Origin: Eonycteris spelaea
Taxonomy: Eukaryota; Chordata; Mammalia; Chiroptera; Pteropodidae
Length of the DNA: 64,000 bases
NCBI GenBank assembly: GCA_003508835.1
Contig: PUFA01000077.1
Span: forward strand, 5,470,001 to 5,534,000
Direction of reading: 5' to 3'
Both the position numbers and the translations under genes were made by a program. Shown here in pieces: positions 1 to 11,162 of the stretch (position 1 is its first letter; each line of letters begins with the position of its first letter). Under the pieces are notes generated by a model. That model ran no database searches. It was given only the letters and a program-made list of their open reading frames with translations, and was not told the origin of the DNA.

Positions 1-29
1 CTATGAGCCAATGCAATCGATGTAGAACA

Positions 30-115
30 TTTGTCTTCAACAAATGAGTTAGCACAAACCCAGGGCTAGGACTCAGATCTTCAGGCTCTTCATCTGGTGT
101 GCTCCCCCTACAATC
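30..115 (-). repeat. MIR SINE fragment
   Basis: Antisense MIR text: a run resembling 'aacccagg...actcagatct', followed by a CT-rich segment matching the reverse complement of the MIR 5' half. It is short and diverged. No tRNA promoter function is expected. Confidence 0.45.
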
Positions 116-489
116 ATTCTCAGCACCAAAGACTACAGCATGTGTGTATGCAAATAGGACGAGAAGAGGACAGCCAGATGGTAGAGGGGCCCAACTGAAC
201 AGCTCTACCTAAAGGCAGAGAGAGAACAAAAGCAATACTTATTGGAGAAGGCATTTTGGACATGATTATCAGCAATTAGGCTCACTCCCTATGGTTTCTC
301 TCATCAAGATCCTTTCAACTTGGTTTACTTTGGAGAAAAATTAAACAAAAGATTACTCATTTTCCTTTCAGTTTCTTGTCAGTGGAAAGTCTACAGCAAA
401 AGGCATTTGGGGACAGAAATGGAACTGAAAAGCCAAGTACCTGGGCCTTTTATTGTGGATGTTTGGGGGTGGGGGCAGACTTCATTTGT

Positions 490-645
490 GCATTCAATGA
501 ACAGCTTCCGCGTATTTCTATGAGCCAGGTACTGGGCTTGATATAGGCAAGACAAGACTTCTTATCTATAAGAGGCTTATCCTTACTGAGACAACAGAAT
601 TGGTTATAATACAATGAAAACTGCTGCGAAAAATGTTTGTGCTGT
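490..645 (-). repeat. L2 LINE 3' fragment
   Basis: Reads as antisense L2: 'tcaatgaaca' and 'gagccaggtactgggct' correspond to the complement of the L2 3' end. The following A-rich text resembles the L2 segment with a 'ttataatacaatg' core. Divergence is high. Confidence 0.45.
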
Positions 646-689
646 GACCAAGTTCCCTTCAGCTTGACTAAACTCAAGAGAGCATTTAT

Positions 690-1100
690 TTTAGGAATTT
701 AATGAAAAAAGTAAGTTCTTTCCAGGCTCCTTTGAGATGTAAATCTTCTCCCTGCCTCTTGCCAGTTTTACAAAGTCTTTCTCAAAGATAGGGAAGCCAT
801 CCCTTTGACATGCAATAAAAAGAGTGTCCCTACCTCCCAGTTCCTAGTAGGAAAATAGGAGCCTGACTTCCATAAGCAACAATGTGCACACACAGATGGC
901 CTGATCACATTGACAAGCCTTCACTGCTAACGTCTTCATACTTTTCCACTAGCTCGCTGTTGTTTTAAAATCTCCCCGGCTTTTGTCACAGTGGAGTGGA
1001 GTTCGGTCTCACTCCCGTATTGCATTAGTCTTGAATAAAGTCTTCCTTGTCTATTTAACTTGTCTGGTATAATTTTTCTTTGACAGCTACTTGGCGGAGA
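690..1100 (+). mobile_element. ERV1-like solitary LTR remnant
   Basis: The stretch has the order of a gammaretrovirus-type LTR. There is a pyrimidine-rich U3-like part, then 'cccggcttttgtcaca' with 'gtctcactcccgtattgca'. A polyadenylation signal AATAAA lies near 1034, followed by a U5-like end 'taacttgtctgg' and 'tttctttgacag' by about 1087. No gag, pol or env text follows, so it is probably a solo or truncated LTR. The family was recognised from memory of LTR layout; the exact subfamily is unknown. Confidence 0.45.
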
Positions 1101-1550
1101 AAGAACTAAATCATTGGTGACTGGAGTTCCTAAGACAGATGAAAACTTCATATAAGAGGCTATTAAAAGAGGAACCCTTGAAAGGTAAACTGTGAGCTGC
1201 ACTAATCAGACAGGGTACTGCAGATATTCCGAGCAGTAGCCCTCCCCAGCACCTTCGCAGAGACGTGAGAGTGGCATGTTTGGAAAGAGGCTTGAATTGA
1301 TTGACAGGCTCTGAAAAAGCTCAAGCTATTGTGAAGTTTCTGTGACTCTTAATTCTACTTTACTTCCCAATTCTGGCTTAAAGTTTTTATTATAACAGTT
1401 ATCCTAACTGGAAAAAAAAAGAAAAGAAAAAAAAAATCTGCAATGGGAGACAGTGCCACCAAGAATCAATGTCATCAGTAAACTTAATTACTATACCAAG
1501 CACCTGTTACATGCCAGACAGATAGAGGTGCCCTTGTTATAAAAATCGTT
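1100..1550. other. No recognised feature; A-rich tract near 1411-1438
   Basis: Apart from a purine/A-rich run at about 1411-1438, I see nothing that fits a gene, RNA or known repeat here. Confidence 0.5.
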
Positions 1551-1551
1551 A

Positions 1552-1738
1552 AGGGGTTGGGTTCTGCACCAGCCATGTGACTGACCTTGGGCAAGTGATC
1601 AGGCCTCTCACGACTCGGTTTCCTATCTCTAAAAGAGTATACACAATTTTCTTAGTTGTCATAAAAACGAAATGAGTTAAAACAAGAAAAGCATAATGTC
1701 CGGCACATCCTAAATGCTTAATAAATATTAACTAGTAT
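1552..1738 (+). repeat. MIR SINE, nearly full 3' two thirds
   Basis: Sense MIR landmarks in order: 'catgtgactgaccttgggcaa' core region, a 'ctcggtttcctatctctaaaa' segment, 'gtccggcacatcctaaatgc', then the 'ttaataaatatta' tail. Good agreement with the MIR order despite old divergence. Confidence 0.8.
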
Positions 1739-1844
1739 TTGAAATGTATTAAAACAAAGCTAAAGCCTTATTTATGGTTAGATATTGCTCATGTTTCAAA
1801 AAGCATTACTATTAATAGTAGAGCTTTAGGAGAAGTCTCTATAT

Positions 1845-2115
1845 TTTTTACAGTTGACATTCCATATTGTATTAGTTTCAGGTGTACAGCATAGCAGTGA
1901 GACATTTCTGTACCTTACAGAGTGGCCTCCCTGACAAGTCTAGTGCCTATCTGGCATCCTACATAGTTATTACAATATTATTGACTATATTCCCCATGCT
2001 GTACTTTATGCCTTCGAAGAAGTCACTACTTTTAATAATTGCCTTTTATACGTACACCTCCTTTCTGAGTGTTCTCACATTACAAGGAAAGAAAGAATTC
2101 CCTGCCAACAGATAG
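1845..2115 (-). mobile_element. L1 LINE 3' end, 5'-truncated
   Basis: Antisense L1 3' UTR. It opens with a short T run and 'acagttgacattc', then 'gtttcaggtgtacagca', 'agtctagtgcc' and 'ttattgactatattcccc'. These are hallmarks of laurasiatherian L1 tails. The open frame at 1882-2115 is an accidental reading of this repeat. Confidence 0.8.
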
Positions 2116-2444
2116 ACCCACAACTCTCTCCTCTCACCACAAGTATGCAAGGTGCAAAATCTTATGCTTAGCATGACAATTTTACCCCAACTCTCCTCAG
2201 GGTTTTTCTCAGCTTTCACTGACCTGGTGCAGCCTCAGTCCTTGGCCTGTCAGAGTTAATGACAGAAAAGCCGGACTTCACCGTCTCGCCAACTCCTGAC
2301 TATGAAATGTCCCATCCCTTCATCTTCTTTCTCTCCCATTCTACAATGGAAAGATGTCAGAGACTGGGAGAGCAAGGAGCGGGAGAGAAGGTCCTGAGCA
2401 AAGAATCTACATGGATAAGCAAGGCGATGTTTTGATGATCCTGG

Positions 2445-2695
2445 ATGCCAGTCTCGCATCGTGCTTAAGCACAGAGTCCAGAGCCAGGCCGCCTGGATTA
2501 AAACCCAGGTCCACAAGCCATGTGGTCCTGGGTAAATGACTACTTCTTTCTTTCTTAGTTATTTGATCTGTAAATCACGGAAAATGAAAGTACTCACATC
2601 ATGTGTTTATTGTGAAACATAAGTTACTACATTATGTAAAGCACTTGGAGCGGAACCTGACACATGTCAGCTTTTATCATTAATCTAATTAGAGT
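2445..2695 (+). repeat. MIR SINE, near full length
   Basis: Sense MIR with 'agagtccagagccaggcc', 'ctggattaaaacccagg', 'catgtggtcctgggtaa', 'gatctgtaaatcacgg', 'gtaaagcacttggagc' and a tail at 'tttatcattaatc'. Overlapping open frames on both strands are shadows. Confidence 0.8.
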
Positions 2696-2879
2696 TCCCT
2701 GCCAACGTTCTTCCCTTCATCTTGAGCTTCCCAACCCTTTAGGTTGAATTTTTCACTTAAACCAAATATTCTGAGTACGGTGCACTGAACTGAAATCTTT
2801 GAAACTCTTACAAACCTTCACACAGACCAAAATTAATGCTCCTGCATATTTAATGTTTCTTCCACTAAAACTTAACCTC

Positions 2880-2945
2880 TTTGTTAAGACCTTTAGTCCC
2901 ATGCCTGGCACACAGTCTCCAGTAAATGTTTGTTGACTTAATTAT
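2880..2945 (+). repeat. L2 LINE extreme 3' end
   Basis: Sense 3' tail 'atgcctggcacacagt' then 'aaatgtttgttgact', the end shared by L2 and MIR families. Confidence 0.6.
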
Positions 2946-2994
2946 GCAAACTGCTAGAAATACAAACTGCTTTCTAAACTTACTATGTAAATCA

Positions 2995-3140
2995 TATATG
3001 TGACACGGTATAGGTGTTAGCTAACACTATGGTGGCAGTCATGCTACAATACATAAACGTATTAAATCAACTCATTGTATACCTTGAACTTATACAAAGT
3101 TGTATGTCACTTAAATCTCAATAAGAAATTGCATTTCAAA
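2995..3140 (+). mobile_element. L1 LINE extreme 3' end
   Basis: Sense L1 tail: 'gtgttagctaacactatgg', 'aatacataaacgtatta', 'attgtataccttgaactt', ending with 'tctcaataagaa'. Severely 5'-truncated. Confidence 0.75.
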
Positions 3141-3590
3141 AATATCTTAAATATATTAAACTCATTAATTTGGACAGTACTAAAATGCATAACAAAGCAA
3201 AAATTTTCATTCTAAGAATTCTAACAGAAATAGTATACCTGAATGACACATGCATGTAAATTTAAATTTAAGAACAACACCCACTACAAAAATGCATGTA
3301 AGTATTAGTCTATAACATAGTATGAGAATGAAGAACAGATATGCCATTGTCCCCCGGTGTTTTGTCAATTCTAGAATTTTTAGTTGGATTTAGACGTTAA
3401 GGGAGAATTTTCTCTGCCTAAACTTTGTAAAGGAGAAGGGTAAGCTCAGCTTCCATGAGTTGTGCAAATGATAGAGGTGTTTTTGTAACAGAATGAAAAG
3501 CTCACCCTGACTCCACCTGGTTCAAGCCAGCATTGTTCGCTTGGCCTTCAGGCTAATAGCACCTGCTCCAGGGGCATATAGACATGTTAA
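3140..3590. other. No recognised feature
   Basis: AT-rich sequence with no convincing gene or repeat match. Some of the first 200 bases may be further L1-derived sequence. Confidence 0.4.
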
Positions 3591-3594
3591 TCAT

Positions 3595-3870
3595 TAGAAG
3601 AATCCTGCTTGCAGCTTGAGTTTTACAAAAACAGCCCCTCTCATTTCTTCTTCCCTTGATGTCAAGCCTAAACTCTGTACTTTATTAAGACAGATTTGAG
3701 GATTAGTTCTTCCATATTCTTGGTTGGCGCCTTCTTGATCAATAAAACTTACTCCAAGCTCTGATGTTTTGAGTTTTGGCTTTTGGAAGAGTTGGGCATA
3801 CGGACTTTGGATTTGTGGCATTCTGATTCTTATTGAGCCTAAGAGGAACACTTACTATACACCAAAGCAA
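3595..3870 (+). mobile_element. Possible ERV LTR remnant
   Basis: The order is LTR-like: 'tactttattaagacag', 'ttggttggcgccttcttg' directly followed by the signal 'caataaaact', then a GT-rich part 'ttttggcttttggaag...gttgggcat' like a U5 region. No family could be named, and unrelated unique sequence is a fair alternative. Confidence 0.35.
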
Positions 3871-4925
3871 CAAGGTCAAGGAGATACACAGTCTTGTCTT
3901 ATTTTAGCACCCCTAACTTAGCTATAAGTAGAGCTATCTACAGATAGAACAGCAGCATCTCTCAATAAATACTCTTTTGAAATTAGCAGCAGGACCAGAA
4001 CGCATGTAACTAATTAAAAGTATTCAAATAGTCTGAGTTGGCAAAGCTGAGTAGAAGCTTCACAAGATCTAGTGCTTCCTTCCACCTTCCCACTGAGCTG
4101 GGCTTTCGGAAGAATCAAAAGATGATAAGAACTGGAAAAGCTGCAAAGTCAGCAACAAATTGAGGACTGGAAAGACGAGCCTATGAAGAAGACTTCAAGA
4201 GGATGACATAGGGGTCACCCAACAAACCAGCAACAGCAACTGAGTCTAAAACATCTGGATGAAAAGCAAAAACTGTAGCCAGATGCCTGAAAATTATTAA
4301 AGACGAAATTATATTTAACAAAAGTGTGTGATGAGCGAATGTGTCTGCATGTGTGCTTTAGAGACAGGATATAAAGATAAGTATAAAACCTTCTAGACCA
4401 CTGAATCATGCAATTATCATTTTTAAAACAGAAGCTACTATTTTCACCAACTCATCCCAACAGAAATGCTTCTTCCAAGAATAAGAAGTTTTAAAAGTTA
4501 ACCTAGTGCACTTATCGTCAGCTTTTTGTCCATTTCCTTAAAGAAAATGAGTGTAAAGAGGTAAAGCAATAATGATGATATATAAAATGACTTCCTAAAT
4601 TATCTACTTTAATTCTTAATTTTTTAAAGAAAAAAAAATAACCTGGGAATCTAGAAAGTTTGACCACCTCTAAGCCATCAAAGTACTCATGGAACCTAAA
4701 ATTTAGAATCCACGTCTCCTAATTATTGATCTATGTCCTTTTATGGTGCAACCAAATATTAAATTTTAAAACTGTCATTTTTCTCCCATATAGTTATCGA
4801 GTTTCTAAGACAGACCCTGCACTGTGCCACATAGAAAGTATTATCCATGAACAGACAAAACTTCTCAAGATGAATTTGGCTTCAACTTGATGAAAAACTA
4901 GAAAAAGGCATAAATGTCTAGAATC
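3870..4925. other. No recognised feature
   Basis: AT-rich, repeat-poor stretch of about 1 kb. I see no splice-flanked coding exon, RNA gene or identifiable transposon. The minus-strand frame at 4215-4409 has no recognisable domain. Confidence 0.5.
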
Positions 4926-4929
4926 TGCT

Positions 4930-5515
4930 GAGCCAGAGACAGCCTGTGAGGAGCCTCGTGGGCCGAGTGTTTGGATTTTATTCTACGATTTGAGTGTCAA
5001 GTGATTTGACACTTGGAAGTTACATGGTCATATTTACTTCTGTGAAAGAACAAACTGACACAAAAAGCAGACTAAAGCGAGCCAAGAGGAGAAGTGGGAA
5101 AGTTTATTAAGAGGATATACAGCAGGAGCCTGGGTGAGAAAAGAAGGCAGCATGAGCTAGCTGGGTATTTTAGAGATGAAGGAAATTGAACAGATTCAAA
5201 AAGGATTATGGAGGCGGGTTGAAATACTCAGTGCTGGAATAAATTAATAATGGGAGTAAGAAGGGGAAAGGCAAGAATCACTTCCTGATTTCTATCTTGA
5301 GTTGGTGAGTCTACGATGCCACTGACTGAGTTGGAGAAGATCGGGGAGTAAAAGATTTCAAAGGAAATTATAGGTTCAGGATCAGAGAGATTAAGTTTGA
5401 GGTGCTTGCTATTTACCTAAGAAGAAATGATAACTATACACCTGGGTATATGAAGTGTACAGCTCTAAAGAAAAATACACATGGGAGATTGACTCTGAAA
5501 TCATGTGAATATTAA
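4930..5515 (-). repeat. L2 LINE ORF2 fragment (antisense, decayed)
   Basis: Antisense L2 landmarks in the expected order: 'gttacatggtcatattt', a purine-rich 'gcctgggtgagaaaag' segment, 'cttcctgatttctatctt', and 'ttaagtttgaggtgctt'. The last matches the complement of the region just after the reverse-transcriptase active site in L2. Reading frames are fully broken. There is no functional reverse transcriptase. Confidence 0.65.
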
Positions 5516-5870
5516 AAAAAAAAGTCTCACAATGAATGGAATCATGTCATGAGAGCACAGAGAGGAGAGGAGACCCAATTTTGTGCTGAGATGAACAGTA
5601 ACACTAATAATTTTTTTCATTTCTTTTAGATGTATTGTCTTGCACTGCCTCTATCATAAATTGTCTTTTTAACTTTATTTGCTAATATAAATTTTACTTT
5701 TAAACCAAGTAAATCAAACATGTTTTTATTTGGATTCTATTAATTCAGAATTCATGATAACTAGGATCTCTGTAGTAAAGAGGAGTGCTTTTGCATTATG
5801 TAATGCAAACAAGAAATGTTTATCCTATTTAAGTATTTTAAGCCTCTTTTATAATTATCTCTGGGCATAG
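5515..5870. other. No recognised feature
   Basis: AT-rich, no gene or named repeat recognised. Confidence 0.45.
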
Positions 5871-5874
5871 AAAT

Positions 5875-6092
5875 GATAGCATTTATTGAGAAATTACTTT
5901 CGTGTCATATTATTAACTTCTCACAACGATTTTATTAATAATGTAGTTGCTATTATCTTGAGTATATAAAGAAATTGACATGCAGAGAAATTAAGAACTA
6001 TTACTTCTGATTGTCCACTTATTACGAGAGCAACTGGAATTAAACATATGAACCCTAATTCTAGAATCCCACTTCACCACTAAGCTAAATCA
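5875..6092 (-). repeat. MIR SINE
   Basis: Antisense MIR: 'catttattgagaaattac', 'ttctcacaacgatttta', 'gcagagaaattaagaac', then 'tgaaccctaattctaga'. This follows the reverse MIR order from tail to head. Confidence 0.65.
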
Positions 6093-6149
6093 CTCTTATT
6101 TAACTCTAATTTTTTTCAAGGTATTTTGATATAACCCTTACAACTTCCT

Positions 6150-6255
6150 GGAGAAGTAGAAAACACAAGATATAGACTTAAAAACTTTAAGGCTCACAAA
6201 TGGTATGTGATTTGCCAAGTGTGTAGTGTGAGAGCTGAAAAGAATACTTTCCTCA
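6150..6255 (-). repeat. MIR SINE fragment
   Basis: Weak antisense MIR match: 'aaaactttaaggctcaca', 'tgatttgccaagtgt', 'gtgtgagagctgaa'. Short and diverged. Confidence 0.35.
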
Positions 6256-6565
6256 GTGATGCTGGGTATCTATACTCAGTAGGGCAAAGACTTAGGTGGT
6301 ATCAGAAAATGAGTATAGATTGGAGATAAATCCAAGAAAAATAATGGATTCTGACTGATTAAATAAATGTGATTTCATCCTACCTCTTCATTCCCAGAAA
6401 ATTCAAGGCCTACCTAAGTATCTTAGCATTATGAACAAAAGTTTTCTCATAAACCTAAATAATTACATATCTCCCTGGTTTAAAAGCACTGCAGGTATTC
6501 ATATGACTGCCAGCAACAGAAGGAATGAAGAAAAGGAAGGATGGAAAAAAGGAAAAAGACATACT

Positions 6566-6598
6566 TGCTCGATTAAAATATCTATCTATCTATCTAAT
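6566..6598 (+). repeat. Short (ATCT)n simple repeat
   Basis: A few consecutive TATC units ending in 'taataa'. Confidence 0.7.
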
Positions 6599-6639
6599 AA
6601 TCCAATTTCATTTTTAATTTAATACAACACAGTGTTTCT

Positions 6640-7800
6640 CAAGGACACATGAAAATGGACATTTTCAATAATAAAAAACTCATCAAAAGGGTTGTTTGGT
6701 CTCTTGAAGGCCAAATAACCAGCTGATGAATGAATTCTTCAGATCCCTTTATGCAGGCATTGTAGAGATGGGTGATCCTTATTCCTTTTGAAGTTTCTGC
6801 TTCAAACAGTAATGTTTTTCCCTCAGTTACTTAAAAAGATATATATATAGTGACCTTAATTCATAAAAAATCGGCGGTGAAATTTTGTAACGTGCCTGGA
6901 AACCACTGGAAGCAACAACAAATTGGGAACTCCCTGGTGTGGCTGCAGCCGGAATCACTCAGTTGTTTTGCTGTACTGTAGACATCGCCTCAGGGCCAGG
7001 GATAGATGAGTGATGGAGCCGGCCTGATTCTTTTAAAAAAATCCTCGCCTGAGGTGGCAGCCAAGGTCAAAAGATGAAGCTGGCTGGATCTCTGCACCTA
7101 GTGCACTGTCGCTGTTCTTTCGGGGCCTCCAGGGAGGGCTTTGTTGGGGAGGAGGGGACAGGCTTAACACCAATCCACTTTTTCCTACTCCCCCCACTCA
7201 ACACACATTGTTACGTCATTTCCATGATCAACTCATATGTTCTGGTCACCATGTCACACATGCCACCCATGTTCAGTGCCAGGATAGAAAGTGATTTTGT
7301 TTGGCTGAGTTAATACGCATCTATTCAAAAAGTCCCTGTAACACATGCAGTCTGATTCAACCATTTCATTTCTTCTCAGTCCTATTTACCGAGAAGTATA
7401 CTTTGGCTCGAATGTGTATTAACAAGGAAATCTATGTTTGTGGTGACCTGCTCTGAATGGGTCCCATTCTTACAGAAAGTCTTCTATTTTGCCAAAAGGA
7501 AAAAAAAAAAAAAAAAACCCTGGGCTGGGGAGAGTAATTCATTGAGAAAGATGTGCTGACAGCTCTGAATGGTTTTCCTCCTCCAGGGTTCCAACTCCTG
7601 CATGCCCCCAGGCTTGGAGAACTCACTCACCAGAATCCCAAAAGGCAGTCACAGCCAACCAAGTCCTGCAAGTGATTAGAGAAGAGACCTCTTTCCTGAA
7701 AAAGCCGCTATTCAACTACCTACGTGCAGATTTTTTTTTTTTTTAACTTCGGGTTAGAAAAAGAGGTTTTCAGACTCCATTTTTAAGTTAGTCTCTGATT
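6640..7800. other. Repeat-poor unrecognised block with homopolymer runs
   Basis: About 1.2 kb without a named repeat. It has an A run at about 7500-7517 and a T run at about 7731-7744. The 6890-7150 part is GC-richer and mixed in composition. The frames at 7074-7313 (plus) and 7432-7626 (minus) have no recognisable domains, and the latter reads through the A run. Confidence 0.45.
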
Positions 7801-8110
7801 TATCTACCATGGCTTTCTGTGTTTGGTTCATGATGAGCCCGATGGAGCTGCCGTATTGAAATAGTTACGAGCTATTCAAGAGCAGACTAAAAGCATGAGC
7901 CTATAATGAGCTGGGATGCAATGTTATCAAGTTGTTATTGATCATGACAACAAAGCAGATGAATGGGGATACGATGACAATATTAGGGTCATTTCCCTGA
8001 ATGGAGAAAAGTAAGTTCATAAAGCCCATAAAACAAATGCAGTCTGAGTCCTACACTATTAATAATTAAATCTTGGTGACACATGACAATGTATTAAGCT
8101 TATCTGAACT
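7800..8110. promoter_or_regulatory. Candidate conserved non-coding element
   Basis: About 300 bp with no repeat signature and no open frame. It is dense in short AT-containing motifs typical of developmental enhancers: 'gttattgatcatgacaac', 'ctataatgagctggg' and 'attaataattaaat'. This is inference from texture only; no alignment was possible. Confidence 0.3.
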
Positions 8111-8309
8111 TCAGTTCAAGGGAGAAAAATAGGTGGCTCCTTGCTGACTCTAAGCAGTTAGGTTTTCACTTATTTTATTGTTTTATTTTTGTGGTACATG
8201 CTCTTTAAAACAGAAATCTGAATGCTAATTTAGGGTAGCAAATTCGTTCCTGTTCTCTGTAGGCCCCACTACTTCCTTCCGGATTTCATCCACCCCATCA
8301 TCATAAGTG

Positions 8310-8560
8310 TGTTAAGCAAATTCTAACTGAGTAGGTACTATGTGTCAGGCACTATTTAAGGCACTGAGCATTCAGCCATCCAAAAATAGACAAAATTTTC
8401 TCTCTCGTGGAGCTCACATTCCAGTAAGGGGGTGGGGGGCAGTTTCAGACAATTGAATCAACGGGGAATTAACGTATCAGACAACTAAAGTGCTACGGCA
8501 GGAGAAGAATAGAATGAGTACCAGGGTGAGGGCTGCAGTGGAAGATAGGGTTGTTCTGAG
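8310..8560 (-). repeat. L2 LINE 3' fragment
   Basis: Clear antisense L2: 'gtaggtactatgtgtcagg', 'cactatttaaggcactgag', 'cgtggagctcacattccag', then 'agacaactaaagtgct'. Confidence 0.8.
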
Positions 8561-9415
8561 AAACTGTCGCATTTGCCCAAAGACACATTCAGCCTTTGCA
8601 AAACAAGCCTCAGCCCCTCTTCCATCAGTCTTAGCATCAGAAAATACCTAAAGCAAATCATCTTCCCGCAGGTCACAGGCACAGAATTTTCATTTCTTAC
8701 CCATCTACTCATATGGCAGATAATCCAGCTAAAGTCCCCCACTTTTCAAGAACTTACCGCGAAAGGCACTTTTCTATCGGCAGAGAGATGGGAGGAAGAA
8801 AGGCGAGGGCCGGTATCATATATTGATTTCTACTTTGCTATTATTCATCCTTTGGCTTTAACTTAACTGAAAGAGATTTCGCTATTGAAAGAACGAACTT
8901 GCTGATGAAGAACTCTGATGTAAACACGGCATGTTCTCACTTATTCCCAACTGTCCTCTGAATGCTGCCTATCTACAGGATGTCCTTTAGAGAGTCTCGA
9001 GTTCCTCTAAGCTCTGTTTTAGAGTTTGGATCAAGGGTCTCTGCAACCACTTCAACTGCAGCACTGCTCCAAGTCCGGCTGTCACCTGATCTCTCAACCT
9101 GTCATCAGTGTTCCACATGTTGTGGCCTGGGTATGGCTTGGGCTTTCTCTTTGTTTCCTCGACTAGGAACTCAGTTGCAGCAGGTCTGCCTGGTCTGATT
9201 TAGCCTTTCCTGGAGATGCTCGTTCAGGTAACTACCTATCTGGTTACAAGTGAGAACATGGAAACATGTCCCTGCACGGTGCCTGGTGTCTGAGATCTTA
9301 GGTCATATCTGGGGGGAAATGTGGGGAAAGTGCCAAACATAGTTCTGTTCTTCCTAGTGCTCAAAATGCATCTCAACATCTCAGCAGGCTCCTGCCCTCT
9401 AAGATGTCCTTCAAA
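8560..9415. other. No recognised feature
   Basis: Mixed-composition sequence. Frames at 8485-8742 (minus), 8573-8866 (plus) and 8962-9198 (plus) overlap or abut on opposite strands and show no known domain, so I treat them as chance frames. Confidence 0.45.
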
Positions 9416-9419
9416 GGCA

Positions 9420-9650
9420 CCTGGTGTCTTTGTAACTCTGAAGTATATATGAGAGTATTGTTGACTGTAATTACTATACTGTATATTACATCTCTAGAAC
9501 TTATTGATCTTCTAGTTACAAGTTAATACTTGTTATTGGTCTTTTGACCAACATGAGACTGATTTAGAAGAGCTGTGATGGAAGGCTTGGGAAAGGGTAA
9601 GAGAGGTGATCTCAATCAAGGACTTAAAAATGACGCTGCTTTTTATTTTT
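9420..9650 (-). mobile_element. L1 3' segment, left arm of inverted repeat
   Basis: The reverse complement of this stretch aligns by eye to about 10553-10791 over about 215 bp with roughly 17 differences. Both arms contain the palindromic core 'ggtcaaaagacc' and begin next to an A-rich tract followed by 'gcagc.tcatttttaag'. The segment looks like part of an L1 3' UTR, but this copy lacks the L1 3' terminus that the other arm has. Confidence 0.75.
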
Positions 9651-10552
9651 TAATTCTGTCCCCTGCCAATCCATCCTCCTCCTGATATGATAAATAACTG
9701 TGCCTCGGATTCCCCTTCTGTGTGTGTTTCTCTCATCAGCCTTTACCTACAGACCCTAGCCCAAGAACAGTGCAGGTTTCCATGGACAATCATGTGGGTT
9801 GGATCTTACCCAAAGTTGTCAAACCAAGAACGGGGCTTGGTGGGAGTTGAACTCTAGCTCTCTGTCTGCTCCCCAAGTGCCATATGCTCAGAGAAGACCC
9901 GTTCTAATTTGCGTGAAGACACACCATGGGCCAACAGTGGCACTGTCCACCATCTGATTAATTTCTTTCTTAGAATTTTCCATAGCTTTTTTATTATGAC
10001 TTTATCCAGGTGCCTTATTTCCTTGTATGCCTATTGAAATCCCCTGTCAACAAATTAACCGTGGGTCCCGTGTATGTTCTATTCACTATTGTTGCATAAT
10101 GGTCACAAGGGTGATGGTATTTGATGGAAAAATTCCATCAGGCAGAGTAAAGCTCTTGAAGTGAAGGAAACATATGGCACAGAGATGGCTACCCAGAGCA
10201 AGAAGCACAGGAGCCTAGAGCCGGTGAGAGGAGCTGGCTTCCCTGACATCAGTGTCCCCACGAGGAGGATGCAAATCTGCCAACAGCACTGTTTGAACAG
10301 AAACAGGATCTCCTTAAAACAATTGCCAAAAATAACAGTACATTGTGATCTTATTTCTCTGGTCCAGGAAATCATGTTCTTTATCGCCACCAATCCCTTA
10401 CCCAGCCTCCCCGCAGAGCCTCAGATCCCTGCCATGGTATTGTCAGCATTCCCCAGACACCCTACTCTGCAGTGAGGCCACCCAATGTCTCCTTTCTTTG
10501 TTACTGTAGATTGAGTGCTCCCACTTTGATACTAGACCCATTAGAGCAAAGG
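9651..10552. other. Spacer of inverted repeat; no recognised feature
   Basis: About 0.9 kb of unrecognised sequence between the two L1 arms. The overlapping opposite frames at 10103-10393 and 10161-10475 show no known domain. Confidence 0.5.
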
Positions 10553-10962
10553 CAAAAAAAAAAAAAAAAAGCAGCATCATTTTTAAGTCCTTGTTTGAGA
10601 TCACTTCTTTTACCTTTTCCCAAGCCTTCCATTACAGCTCCTCTAAATCAGTCTCATGTTGGTCAAAAGACCAAAAACAAGTATAAACTTGGAGCTAGAA
10701 GATCAATAAGTTCTAGAGATGTAATGTACAGTCTAGTAATTACAGTCAACAATACTCTGGTATATATACTTCAGAGTTGCAAATACACCAGTTCTTAAAC
10801 GTTCTCACCACAAAAAAGAAATGATAATTATGTGTCACAAGAGAGATTTTAATTCTACAATAGTGACCATATTGCAATATATAAATGTATCAAATCAACA
10901 TATTGTAAACCGTAATTTGTATAATGCTTACATCGATTACATCTGAAAAAAAATAAAAGAAT
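10553..10962 (+). mobile_element. L1 LINE 3' end, right arm of inverted repeat
   Basis: It starts at an 18-base A run. The first 240 bp pair with 9420-9650 in inverted orientation. It then continues as a typical L1 3' end, 'gttctcaccacaaaaaag', 'accatattgcaatatataa' and 'atcaacatattgtaaacc', and ends in an A-rich tail near 10945-10960. Confidence 0.8.
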
Positions 10963-11099
10963 ACTGTGAATTTGTCTATGTCCTTAATGGGATGGGGTAT
11001 TTTGCAGATAATTTACCACATTATTTGCCACCAAAGAAACGTTAAATTCTTTAACCTTGTCTGTGGACATCTTTCCGTCAACATCACCACTTCCCTATT

Positions 11100-11162
11100 C
11101 ACTAAGGACTGAATCATGGCAGGCACTCAATAAATATTTGTTGAATGAACAGAGTGTAATAG
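11100..11162 (+). repeat. L2/MIR 3' tail
   Basis: Contains 'ggcaggcactcaataaat' followed by 'atttgttgaatgaac', the classic L2 3' terminus. Confidence 0.7.
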
